Position numbers and translations under genes: made by a program
The notes under the pieces: model-generated
What the model was told of the DNA's origin: nothing
Databases searched by the model: none
Seen by the model: the letters and a program-made list of their open reading frames with translations, nothing else
Shown here: positions 1 to 6,718 of the stretch, piece by piece
How the letters are laid out: every line of letters begins with the position of its first letter
How positions within the stretch are numbered: the first letter of the stretch is position 1
NCBI GenBank assembly: GCA_964358175.1
Contig: CAYHOI010000054.1
Location: forward strand, 1-12,448
DNA from: CAYHOI01 sp964358175
GTDB lineage: Bacteria > Margulisbacteria > Riflemargulisbacteria > GWF2-35-9
Length of the DNA: 12,448 nt
Reading direction: 5' to 3'

Positions 1-539
1 GTGATCGGGGTACTGTGATTTTGTTTGGAGATGGCGCGGGGGCAGTTGTTCTGGGAGATGTTAAAAAGGGCTTTGGCTTGCTTTCATCCAAGCTTGGGGC
101 GCGTGGGCAAGACTATGACAAGCTCATGATTCCGATTGGTGGAACCAAAACTCCGCTAACAGCGCAGAACGTTTCCTCTCCGGGGCGATATATTCAGATG
201 GAGGGAAAGGCAGTCTATCGATTTGCAGTAAATATTATTGTGGAGGTAGTCGAAGAAGCGCTTGCCAAAGCCCACCTGAAAAAGGAGGATATTTCGTTCT
301 TTATTCCTCATCAGGCCAATGAACGTATCATTCAATATGCCACAGAAAAGCTCGGATTGTCGCAGGGACAGGTCTATGTTAATATTGCCACTTATGGAAA
401 TACATCCGCGGCGTCTATCCCCATAGCTATTGATGAGGCCAGCAGAAAAGGCTTGCTTCACCAGGGAGATATTTTGGTGACGGTGGGGTTTGGTGCGGGG
501 CTCACGTTCGGAACCAATGTAATCAAGTGGGCAAAGTAA
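1..539 (+). CDS. fabH: 3-oxoacyl-ACP synthase III (KAS III), 3' part
   Basis: This enzyme starts fatty-acid chains by condensing an acyl-CoA primer with malonyl-ACP in the cytoplasm. Only the C-terminal half is present: the reading frame is open to the window edge, with the first whole codon at 3-5, and it reads DRGTVILFGDGAGAVVLG, a conserved FabH segment. The GTG at 15 is therefore internal, not a start. Two of the three catalytic residues are visible: His in FIPHQANER (codon 309-311) and Asn in NIATYGNTSAAS (about codon 399-401). The active-site Cys lies upstream of the window. The C-terminal GFGAGLTFGTNVIKW matches the family ending. It is the first visible gene of a co-directional operon, with 25 bases to the next start. 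The operon promoter must lie outside the window. Confidence 0.95.
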   Translation, partial: DRGTVILFGDGAGAVVLGDVKKGFGLLSSKLGARGQDYDKLMIPIGGTKTPLTAQNVSSPGRYIQMEGKAVYRFAVNIIVEVVEEALAKAHLKKEDISFFIPHQANERIIQYATEKLGLSQGQVYVNIATYGNTSAASIPIAIDEASRKGLLHQGDILVTVGFGAGLTFGTNVIKWAK

Positions 540-564
540 TCGAAATAAAGGAGAGTGGAGTAAC

Positions 565-1725
565 GTGAATCATTTTTTAACAGACGAACAGAAGATGATT
601 GTGGACTTGGCTCGAAAAATTACTCAAGAGGAAATCATCCCACAGCGTGCCAAGTTGGATGAAGAGGAAATTTTCCCTTCAGAAATCCTTCGAAAAGTGG
701 CAGAAGCCGATCTGTATGGCCTTTATATTCCTGAGCAATATGGGGGATACGGGGGCGGTGTCATGGACTTTTGCCTCGCTGTTGAGGAATTGAGCAAAGG
801 TTGTATTGGCGTATCGGTTTCTTTTGCTGCAAACGCATTGGGAGCATACCCCATTCTTGGTTTTGGTACGGATGAACAAAAAACAAAATATCTTCCGGAT
901 ATTGCAGCGGGCAAAAAACAGGCAGCCTTTGGATTGACTGAGGCGAATGCAGGTTCGGATGCAGCGGGAATACAGACAACAGCCGTTAAGGATGGCGACG
1001 ATTACATCCTCAATGGAACCAAGCAGTGGATCACTAATGGCGGCGAGGCGGAGACCTATACCGTTATTGCGATGACCGACAAAACGAAGGGGCCACGCGG
1101 TGCGTCTATGTTCATCCTTGAGAAAGGGATGAAGGGTTTTTCGTTTGGCAAAAAGGAAAAGAAGCTGGGAATCCGCGCTTCAGCAACACGTGAGCTTGTA
1201 TTTCAAGATTGCAGAGTTCATAAATCTCAGCTATTGGCTAGAGAAGGCATGGGTTTTATTATTGCGATGAAGAATCTCGATCACTCACGTCCAGGAATAG
1301 CGGCTCAAGGAGTGGGGCTTGCCCAAGGGGCACTGGATGCGGCAGTGAAATACGCCAGGGAACGCGTTCAGTTTGGCAAGCCACTGGCAGGACAACCCGT
1401 CATTCAACATATGCTGGCTGACATGGCGACCAAGACGGAAGCCGCACGTGCATTGCTTTATGCCACGGCACGCTTTATTGACAGCGGAGCCAAGGATATT
1501 TCAAAAATGTCTGCAATGTGTAAGCTTTATGCCACGGATATTTCTATGGAGGTGGCCACTGACGCACTCCAGATTTTTGGTGGATATGGCTACATGCGTG
1601 AATACCCCGTCGAGAAAATGTTTCGGGATGCCAAGATACTCCAAATCTATGAGGGTACCAATCAAATTCAGCGGAATGTGATTGGGTTGGAACTTATTAA
1701 AGAAAGCGTGTCGGCAAAGGGATAA
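565..1725 (+). CDS. Acyl-CoA dehydrogenase, short-chain/butyryl-CoA dehydrogenase type
   Basis: This is an FAD enzyme that interconverts acyl-CoA and trans-2-enoyl-CoA, passing electrons to or from an ETF. The 386-residue length fits soluble short-chain or Bcd-type members. Both family signatures are present: FGLTEANAGSDAAG (residues 122-135) and QIFGGYGYMREYPVEKMFRD (336-355). The catalytic base is expected at Glu363 in QIYEGTNQIQR. The FAD-contact strand WITNGG lies at 155-160. The start is GTG at 565, behind AAAGGAG at 547-553, and gives the usual FLTDEQK N-terminus. It sits directly before etfB and etfA, so a dehydrogenase-ETF complex is likely. Finding it between fabH and fabD is odd. 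It could reduce crotonyl-CoA to butyryl-CoA as a FabH primer, or oxidise acyl-CoA. Chain-length and branch specificity cannot be read from the sequence. Confidence 0.93.
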   Translation: MNHFLTDEQKMIVDLARKITQEEIIPQRAKLDEEEIFPSEILRKVAEADLYGLYIPEQYGGYGGGVMDFCLAVEELSKGCIGVSVSFAANALGAYPILGFGTDEQKTKYLPDIAAGKKQAAFGLTEANAGSDAAGIQTTAVKDGDDYILNGTKQWITNGGEAETYTVIAMTDKTKGPRGASMFILEKGMKGFSFGKKEKKLGIRASATRELVFQDCRVHKSQLLAREGMGFIIAMKNLDHSRPGIAAQGVGLAQGALDAAVKYARERVQFGKPLAGQPVIQHMLADMATKTEAARALLYATARFIDSGAKDISKMSAMCKLYATDISMEVATDALQIFGGYGYMREYPVEKMFRDAKILQIYEGTNQIQRNVIGLELIKESVSAKG

Positions 1726-1729
1726 CACG

Positions 1730-2521
1730 ATGAATATCGTCGTTTGCATTAAACAAGTCCCGGATACCAATGAGGTCAAGATTGATCCCGCAACGAACAC
1801 GTTAATTCGGGCTGGTGTTCCTTCAATTATTAATCCGTTTGACGAGAATGCGATTGAAGAAGGATTGCGATTGCGCGATCAATTCGGCGGAACAGTTACC
1901 GTGATAACCATGGGTCCCCCACAGGCGGCAGAGGCACTTCGCGAGGCAATATCGCTCGGTGCAGATGAGGGGGTTCTGGTGAGTGATCGTGCGTTTGCCG
2001 GTGCGGATACATTGGCAACTTCATATGCACTCGGAAAAACAATTGAAAAGAATTTTGCGAATGCCGATGTGATTCTTTTTGGAAAACAAGCTATTGATGG
2101 GGACACCGCGCAGGTAGGCCCTGGAGTGGCTGAATATTTAGATATCCCTCAACTCATTTATGTGGTGGGAATCGAAAAAATTGAAGAAGGCAAAATCACT
2201 GTTCGACGAGAATTGGAGGATGGGTATGAGGTGGTACAATCGCCTTTACCCGTTGCGATCACCGTATTAAAGAGCATCAACACCCTGCGTTTCCCTTCGC
2301 TGAAAGGCAAAATGCGAGCCAAGGGCGCAACCATCAGAATTTTATCGGCAGTGGACCTCGAGGCGGATCCAGTGCGTATTGGCCTGAAAGGATCTCCGAC
2401 ATGGGTGAGCACCATCTTTACCCCACCGCCGAAAGAACACCGGCATACGATTGTTGACGATGGATCAGGCTCCTCAGCCAAAGAGATTGTTGCAAAATTG
2501 AAAGCTTTGAAAGTGATATAG
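1730..2521 (+). CDS. etfB: Electron transfer flavoprotein beta subunit, bifurcating-type
   Basis: This is the small ETF subunit; with EtfA it carries electrons to or from the upstream acyl-CoA dehydrogenase. The protein has 263 residues. The start is ATG 1730: it follows AAAGGGA (1716-1722) at 7 bases, lies 4 bases after the dehydrogenase stop, and gives the canonical MNIVVCIKQVPDTNEV. A TTG at 1682 would add 16 unrelated residues inside the previous gene. NPFDENAIEEGLRL (35-48) and AIDGDTAQVGP (121-131) are the forms usual in electron-bifurcating (group 2) ETFs; respiratory ETFs have a different sequence at the second site. The ETF-beta signature region VRRELEDGYEVV (158-169) and FPSLKGKMRAK (188-198) are intact. 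If it bifurcates, NADH would reduce both the enoyl-CoA and a ferredoxin or flavodoxin. That activity is inferred. Confidence 0.93.
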   Translation: MNIVVCIKQVPDTNEVKIDPATNTLIRAGVPSIINPFDENAIEEGLRLRDQFGGTVTVITMGPPQAAEALREAISLGADEGVLVSDRAFAGADTLATSYALGKTIEKNFANADVILFGKQAIDGDTAQVGPGVAEYLDIPQLIYVVGIEKIEEGKITVRRELEDGYEVVQSPLPVAITVLKSINTLRFPSLKGKMRAKGATIRILSAVDLEADPVRIGLKGSPTWVSTIFTPPPKEHRHTIVDDGSGSSAKEIVAKLKALKVI

Positions 2522-2532
2522 GGGAGATAGAG

Positions 2533-3729
2533 ATGAGTAAAGAGATCCGTGTCATTAAGGAAAAATGTAAGGCTTGTACCCTCTGTGTCAAAGCGTGTGG
2601 TTATGGGGCCATTACGATCATAGAATGTGTGGCCGTGATTGACTTGGCAAAGTGTACCTATTGTGGCGCTTGCGAAACCTCTTGTAGGTTTATGGCGATA
2701 GAGATCAAAGTAGATGCTGTGGATCGAAGCCAATTTGGTCTGTATTCAGGCGTTTGGGTCTATGGGGAGAATAAAAACGGTGTCTTGGCAGAGGTGGTTT
2801 TGGAGCTGGTGGGCGAGGGCCAAAAATTGGCCGATAAGCGTAAGCAGGATCTGAGCGTTGTTCTCATCGGAAGTCAAACCAAAGCCCTCGTACAGGAGCT
2901 TTTTTCATATGGAGTGGATCAGGTATATGTTTTAGAGAATAAGTTGCTTGAATACTATGAAACCAATAGTTTTACCAAGGTGCTCGAAGAGGCCGTTCAG
3001 AAATATAAGCCTGAGATTATCCTTTTTGGGGCCACCTCAGAGGGACGCGCGCTGGCACCTCGGTTGGCGGCTCGTGTTCGCACCGGGCTGACGGCAGACT
3101 GCACTTCATTGGATATTACATCAGAGGGTGATTTGGCTCAAACAAGACCAGCCTTTGGGGGTAATATTATGGCAACGATTTTGTGTCGCACACGCCCGCA
3201 GCTGACAACGGTTCGGCCTCATGTGATGTCTCGGGCGGCCAAAAGCTCCACTGCCAAGGCGGGTAAAACGATTGTTTTAGACACGAACATTACCAAGAAG
3301 GATGTCGTGACGACAGTTCTTGAGTTCATTCGATCCCAGAAGGAAAACGTGAACCTCTCAGAGGCGAATGTAATCGTTGCGGCTGGACGAGGAGTTCAAT
3401 CTGAAGACGGGATGGCCATGATTCGGGAGTTGACCGAGCTTCTGGGCGGCGTCATCGGCGCATCACGCGCGGTTGTGGATGCGGGCTGGATTGACCATTT
3501 CCATCAAGTCGGACAAACCGGAAAAACGGTTCATCCTCAAATATACATTGCCTGTGGAATATCTGGCGCCATACAGCATCTTGCAGGAATGTCATCTTCA
3601 GATATTATTATTGCGATTAACAAAGACCCAAATGCGCCGATCTTTTCAGTTGCCGATTATGGGATTGTCGGCGATGTTTTTACGGTAGTGCCAGCATTGA
3701 TTAGGGAGCTAAAGAAGTCACATGGGTAA
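2533..3729 (+). CDS. etfA: ETF alpha subunit with N-terminal 2x[4Fe-4S] ferredoxin domain
   Basis: This is the large ETF subunit and holds FAD in its C-terminal domain. Residues 1-60 form an added ferredoxin domain with two CxxCxxCxxxC sets (Cys12/15/18/22 and Cys41/44/47/51), enough for two [4Fe-4S] clusters. The ETF core follows: N-terminal domain about 70-265 and FAD domain about 275-398, with AAGRGVQ (283-289), GASR (309-312), QVGQTGKTV (325-333), the signature YIACGISGAIQH (338-349) and INKDPNAPIF (362-371). The ATG at 2533 follows GGGGAG at 2521-2526. The 398-residue length, against about 320-340 for plain EtfA, is explained by the extra domain. Ferredoxin-fused EtfA is known in anaerobes, for example caffeyl-CoA reductase CarE and LctC of Acetobacterium woodii. 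This favours electron exchange with ferredoxin. Its last 8 bases overlap fabD. Confidence 0.94.
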   Translation: MSKEIRVIKEKCKACTLCVKACGYGAITIIECVAVIDLAKCTYCGACETSCRFMAIEIKVDAVDRSQFGLYSGVWVYGENKNGVLAEVVLELVGEGQKLADKRKQDLSVVLIGSQTKALVQELFSYGVDQVYVLENKLLEYYETNSFTKVLEEAVQKYKPEIILFGATSEGRALAPRLAARVRTGLTADCTSLDITSEGDLAQTRPAFGGNIMATILCRTRPQLTTVRPHVMSRAAKSSTAKAGKTIVLDTNITKKDVVTTVLEFIRSQKENVNLSEANVIVAAGRGVQSEDGMAMIRELTELLGGVIGASRAVVDAGWIDHFHQVGQTGKTVHPQIYIACGISGAIQHLAGMSSSDIIIAINKDPNAPIFSVADYGIVGDVFTVVPALIRELKKSHG

Positions 3730-4660
3730 AATAGCATTTATCTTTCCAGGACAGGGTTCACAAGCTGTGGGGATGAGCAAGGAGTTTTTTTCAGCTTATC
3801 CCAAAGAGTTGGGGTCATTAAAAGAATCCGTGTCACGTGTGTGTGGTGAGGATTTTCTGAATTTGATGTGGAATGGAACACAGGAGCAACTCACCCTTAC
3901 CACCAATACGCAGCCTGCACTTTATACAGCATCTGGTGCGGTGAGCCAACTTTTAAATCAACGAGGCTATCATGCGGATTATGTCGCGGGTCACAGTCTA
4001 GGTGAATATTCTGCGCTTTATGCTGCAGATGCTTATTCATTTGAAACGGGGTTGGTACTCGTGCAAAAGAGAGCGAAGTTGATGGAAAGAGCTGTTCCTG
4101 CAGGCATGGGAGCGATGGTTGCGGTCATGGGGTTGGGGGTTGACCAGATCGAGTCGATTTGCCAACAAACTTCAGGCATTGTTGAGATTGCCAATTATAA
4201 TAATGACAGTCAAATTATCATTTCAGGTGAGAGAGCTGCAGTAGCGAAAGCGATGGAAAATCTCAAAATGGCTGGTGCAAAAAGGGTGATAGAGTTAGGC
4301 GTAAGTGGACCCTTTCACAGCTCACTCATGAAACCCATTGCCTCGGACTTTGAGGAGGCTTTATCTCATGCAGTGATGCAAAACGCAAAAATTCCGCTCG
4401 TTTGCAATGTCAGTGCCAAAGAAGAGACCGATGCAGGAGTCATCAAGGCTAATTTGGTTCAGCAGTTGTATCAATCGGTGCTATGGCTTCAAAGTGTTCA
4501 ATATTTGCTGGCGCGAGGCGTGGACACTTTTGTGGAATGTGGATCTGGTAGCGTCTTGTGCGGACTTATTAAAAGGATATCACGCGAGGCCAGACTTTTT
4601 TCTATTGAGAACTCTCAAGATCTTGTCATGTTTGAAGAGGCGGTAGCCGTTCGAGTATAA
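3722..4660 (+). CDS. fabD: Malonyl-CoA:ACP transacylase
   Basis: This enzyme transfers malonyl from CoA to the ACP phosphopantetheine, supplying the extender unit for FabH and FabF. The 312-residue length is typical. The acyltransferase motifs are complete: FPGQGSQAVGM (8-18) with Gln11 near the oxyanion hole, nucleophile Ser92 in GHSLGEY, Arg117 in QKRA, which binds the malonyl carboxylate, and catalytic His199 in GPFHSSLM. The start ATG at 3722 lies inside the end of etfA (8-base overlap), so translation is probably coupled to etfA. A modest GGGAG at 3704-3708 lies upstream. The overlap ties the dehydrogenase-ETF genes physically to the fab genes and argues against a recent loose insertion. 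Confidence 0.97.
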   Translation: MGKIAFIFPGQGSQAVGMSKEFFSAYPKELGSLKESVSRVCGEDFLNLMWNGTQEQLTLTTNTQPALYTASGAVSQLLNQRGYHADYVAGHSLGEYSALYAADAYSFETGLVLVQKRAKLMERAVPAGMGAMVAVMGLGVDQIESICQQTSGIVEIANYNNDSQIIISGERAAVAKAMENLKMAGAKRVIELGVSGPFHSSLMKPIASDFEEALSHAVMQNAKIPLVCNVSAKEETDAGVIKANLVQQLYQSVLWLQSVQYLLARGVDTFVECGSGSVLCGLIKRISREARLFSIENSQDLVMFEEAVAVRV

Positions 4661-4673
4661 AGGAGGAAGCGAT

Positions 4674-5408
4674 ATGTCACTTAAAGGGAAAATAGCACTC
4701 ATTACGGGTGGATCACGCGGTATTGGGAAGTCGATTGCATTGCGGCTTGCCAAAGCGGGGGCTTCTATTGTCATTCTGGATAGGGTTATTCAAAACGAGA
4801 CTGTTGAGGAGCTTCAAAGTCTAGGGGTAAAGGCGATGGGTGTCGAAGCCAGTGTGACGGATTTCTCCTCTGTGGAAAAGGCGGTCGAAAAGGTACTCGA
4901 GTCCTTTAGCACCATCGATATCGTGGTTAATAATGCCGGAATTACTCGAGATAATTTGTTCCTTCGCATGAAGCAGGAAGAGTGGGATTCAGTGATTGCC
5001 GTTAATTTGACGGGGGCGTTCAATGTCTGTAAGGCCGTGAATCGTCAGCTGTTCAAGCAACGTGCGGGTAAAATTGTCAATATTGCTTCTGTTGTTGGCC
5101 AAATGGGTAATATCGGACAAGCCAATTATGCCGCATCGAAAGCGGGGTTGATTGGTCTCACGAAAACGTTGGCTCGCGAATTTGCCGCACGCAACATCCA
5201 GGTAAATGCCGTTGCGCCAGGGTTCATCAATACGGAAATGACAGCCAAATTACCTGCAGATGTTAAAGAATATTTTATCAAAAATATTCCAGCTGGGACG
5301 TTTGGGAGTCCTGAGGATGTGGCCAATGCCGTAGCGTTTCTGGTAAGCGAGGAAGCCAACTATATCACCGGACAGGTCATCAATGTTGATGGCGGAATGA
5401 TTATGTAG
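4674..5408 (+). CDS. fabG: 3-oxoacyl-ACP reductase
   Basis: This is a classical short-chain dehydrogenase that reduces 3-oxoacyl-ACP to 3-hydroxyacyl-ACP in each elongation round. It has 244 residues. The nucleotide-binding TGGSRGIG is at 11-18, NNAG at 86-89, and the catalytic set is Asn111, Ser139, Tyr152 and Lys156 (YAASK). The C-terminus GQVINVDGGMIM is standard for FabG. ATG 4674 is set by AAAGGAGG (4659-4666) at a 7-base spacing; the SD overlaps the fabD stop codon. Asp36 sits at the end of the second beta strand (IVILDR). In classical SDRs an acidic residue there favours NADH over NADPH, whereas most FabGs are NADPH enzymes. Operon position and motifs make the role nearly certain; cofactor preference is an inference. 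Confidence 0.96.
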   Translation: MSLKGKIALITGGSRGIGKSIALRLAKAGASIVILDRVIQNETVEELQSLGVKAMGVEASVTDFSSVEKAVEKVLESFSTIDIVVNNAGITRDNLFLRMKQEEWDSVIAVNLTGAFNVCKAVNRQLFKQRAGKIVNIASVVGQMGNIGQANYAASKAGLIGLTKTLAREFAARNIQVNAVAPGFINTEMTAKLPADVKEYFIKNIPAGTFGSPEDVANAVAFLVSEEANYITGQVINVDGGMIM

Positions 5409-5420
5409 AACGTCACTAAA

Positions 5421-5431
5421 TAAGGAGGTGA
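5421..5431 (+). promoter_or_regulatory. Very strong ribosome binding site of acpP
   Basis: TAAGGAGGTGA lies 6 bases before the acpP ATG and pairs with ten consecutive bases of the usual 16S rRNA 3' end. It is the strongest Shine-Dalgarno in the operon, which fits the high ACP level cells need compared with the fab enzymes. Confidence 0.85.
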
Positions 5432-5437
5432 AAGAAT

Positions 5438-5680
5438 ATGACCGAACAAGAGATATTCGAGAAGATAAAGGCTGTGGTTGTTGAGCAGCTGGGAGTCAGT
5501 GAGAGCGAGGTGACCAAAGAGGCATCCTTCGTGGATGATTTGGGGGCGGATTCTCTGGATAGTGTTGAACTGTTGATGGCACTTGAAGAAGAATTCGGAA
5601 CAGAAATTTCTGATGAGGATTCAGAGAAGTTGAAGACGATCTCAGATACGATTACGTACATTAAAGGGAAACTGAATTAA
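5438..5680 (+). CDS. acpP: Acyl carrier protein
   Basis: This is the small acidic protein that carries growing acyl chains on a 4'-phosphopantetheine arm. The length is 80 residues, the usual size. Ser39 in the conserved DDLGADSLDSVELLMALE (residues 33-50) is the attachment site. The protein is rich in Glu and Asp with no Cys, predicts as a four-helix bundle, and has the typical EEFGTEISDED region at 51-61. It follows fabG by 29 bases and precedes the fabK-like gene by 66 bases, a gap that contains a long palindrome. The ribosome site is near-perfect. Confidence 0.97.
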   Translation: MTEQEIFEKIKAVVVEQLGVSESEVTKEASFVDDLGADSLDSVELLMALEEEFGTEISDEDSEKLKTISDTITYIKGKLN

Positions 5681-5691
5681 TAGGTCATTCT

Positions 5692-5721
5692 GTCGGGAAA
5701 AGGGGATCCCCTTTTCCCGAC
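5692..5721. repeat. 30-bp perfect palindrome between acpP and the fabK-like gene
   Basis: The left arm GTCGGGAAAAGGGGA (5692-5706) is exactly repeated in inverse as TCCCCTTTTCCCGAC (5707-5721). In mRNA it would fold to about 13 base pairs with a GATC tetraloop. It starts 11 bases after the acpP stop. No T-run follows on either strand, so it does not look like a full intrinsic terminator. A stabilising or processing hairpin, or a partial terminator that keeps acpP mRNA in excess, fits better. It also contains a GGATCC centre and could bind a dimeric regulator. Confidence 0.85.
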
Positions 5722-5746
5722 GAGAAACATGAGGAACACAAATTAG

Positions 5747-6718
5747 ATGAAATTAACTCTATTAAAAATTAAGAACTTGAAGCCAGTACTGCCCATCATG
5801 CAAGGGGGAATGGCTGTTCGCGTTTCAACAGGAAAATTAGCTGGTGCCGTAGCAAAGTGCAACTGTATTGGTACTATAGGTGCATCAGGGATGGGCCATG
5901 ATGAGTTGCGCCAGGAAATAGCTTTAGCTCGAAATCTTTCTGAGGGCAAAGGCCTTATTGCAGTAAATATCATGGTTGCTGCCGATGACTTTATCAATTT
6001 GGTGAAGTTATGCATTGAAGAAAAGGTAGACTTGATCGTAGCCGGTGCAGGACTTTCGAAAGATGTGTTTAAGATGACTCAGGCCGCGGGGGTCGCATTT
6101 GTTCCCGTTGTTTCCTCGGCAAAGGCAGCAGCCATTGTTCTGAAAATGGGAGCAGATATGGTTATTGTAGAGGGCAAGGAAGCAGGGGGGCATTTGGGCA
6201 CAGACCGTCCCATGAAAGAAATATTAAGAGAAGTTCTTGACGTTGTTCAGGGAAGAATCCCCGTGCTTGGTGCGGGCGGCATATTGCATGGCGAGGATAT
6301 CTGTGAAGTTATTCGTATGGGAGCCGATGGGGTACAGATGGCTACTCGGTTTGTGATGAGCGACGAGTGTAACGTGGATATCAAGTTCAAGCAATATTAT
6401 CTTGATCATACCAAGGAAGACATGCGCCTTTTCCTGAGTCCTGTTGGTTATCCCGGGCGGGCGATTACCACCAAGCTTTTGGAACGCATTGAAGCGGGTC
6501 AAATCGGGAAGTTCCCATGTAAATATCAATGTCTGAAGTCATGTACCCACCGTTTTTGTATTATTGAGGCGTTACAGAACGCTCAAAAGGGGAATGTGCA
6601 GGAGGGTATTGTTTTCACTGGAGAAAGGTTTGATGAAATTCACGACATTCTACCAGCGCATACGATTATTGAAAATCTGCTCAATGAAATAGAGCAATGT
6701 CAGGGAGGAAACCCATGA
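5747..6718 (+). CDS. FabK-like enoyl-ACP reductase / nitronate monooxygenase family flavoprotein
   Basis: This is a TIM-barrel FMN protein of the FabK/2-nitropropane-dioxygenase family. In a fab operon without fabI or fabL, it is the expected enoyl-ACP reductase. Family marks are PIMQGGMAV (16-24), LAGAVA (31-36), VNIMV (73-77), EAGGHLGTD (145-153) with the conserved His149, LGAGGI (174-179) and ADGVQMATRF (193-202). The 323-residue length fits. The C-terminal part differs from well-known FabKs such as that of Streptococcus pneumoniae: it carries a Cys cluster, Cys258, Cys262, Cys266 and Cys271, followed by an AL.NA..GN...G.VF.G block. I recall this from a clostridial subgroup usually labelled nitronate monooxygenase. 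The ATG at 5747 follows GAGGA (5731-5735). Its stop overlaps the fabF start (ATGA). The family is certain; the exact reaction is uncertain. Confidence 0.85.
   Translation: MKLTLLKIKNLKPVLPIMQGGMAVRVSTGKLAGAVAKCNCIGTIGASGMGHDELRQEIALARNLSEGKGLIAVNIMVAADDFINLVKLCIEEKVDLIVAGAGLSKDVFKMTQAAGVAFVPVVSSAKAAAIVLKMGADMVIVEGKEAGGHLGTDRPMKEILREVLDVVQGRIPVLGAGGILHGEDICEVIRMGADGVQMATRFVMSDECNVDIKFKQYYLDHTKEDMRLFLSPVGYPGRAITTKLLERIEAGQIGKFPCKYQCLKSCTHRFCIIEALQNAQKGNVQEGIVFTGERFDEIHDILPAHTIIENLLNEIEQCQGGNP

Noticed and set aside
1455..1537. Fourteen-base direct repeat GCTTTATGCCACGG at 1455-1468 and 1524-1537
   Set aside because: Both copies encode LYAT segments in the dehydrogenase helices in the same frame; chance codon reuse is enough to explain it.
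1682..1729. TTG-started N-terminal extension of EtfB by 16 residues
   Set aside because: It lies inside the acyl-CoA dehydrogenase end, has no ribosome site, and the residues do not resemble ETF-beta; ATG 1730 has a good site and the canonical N-terminus.
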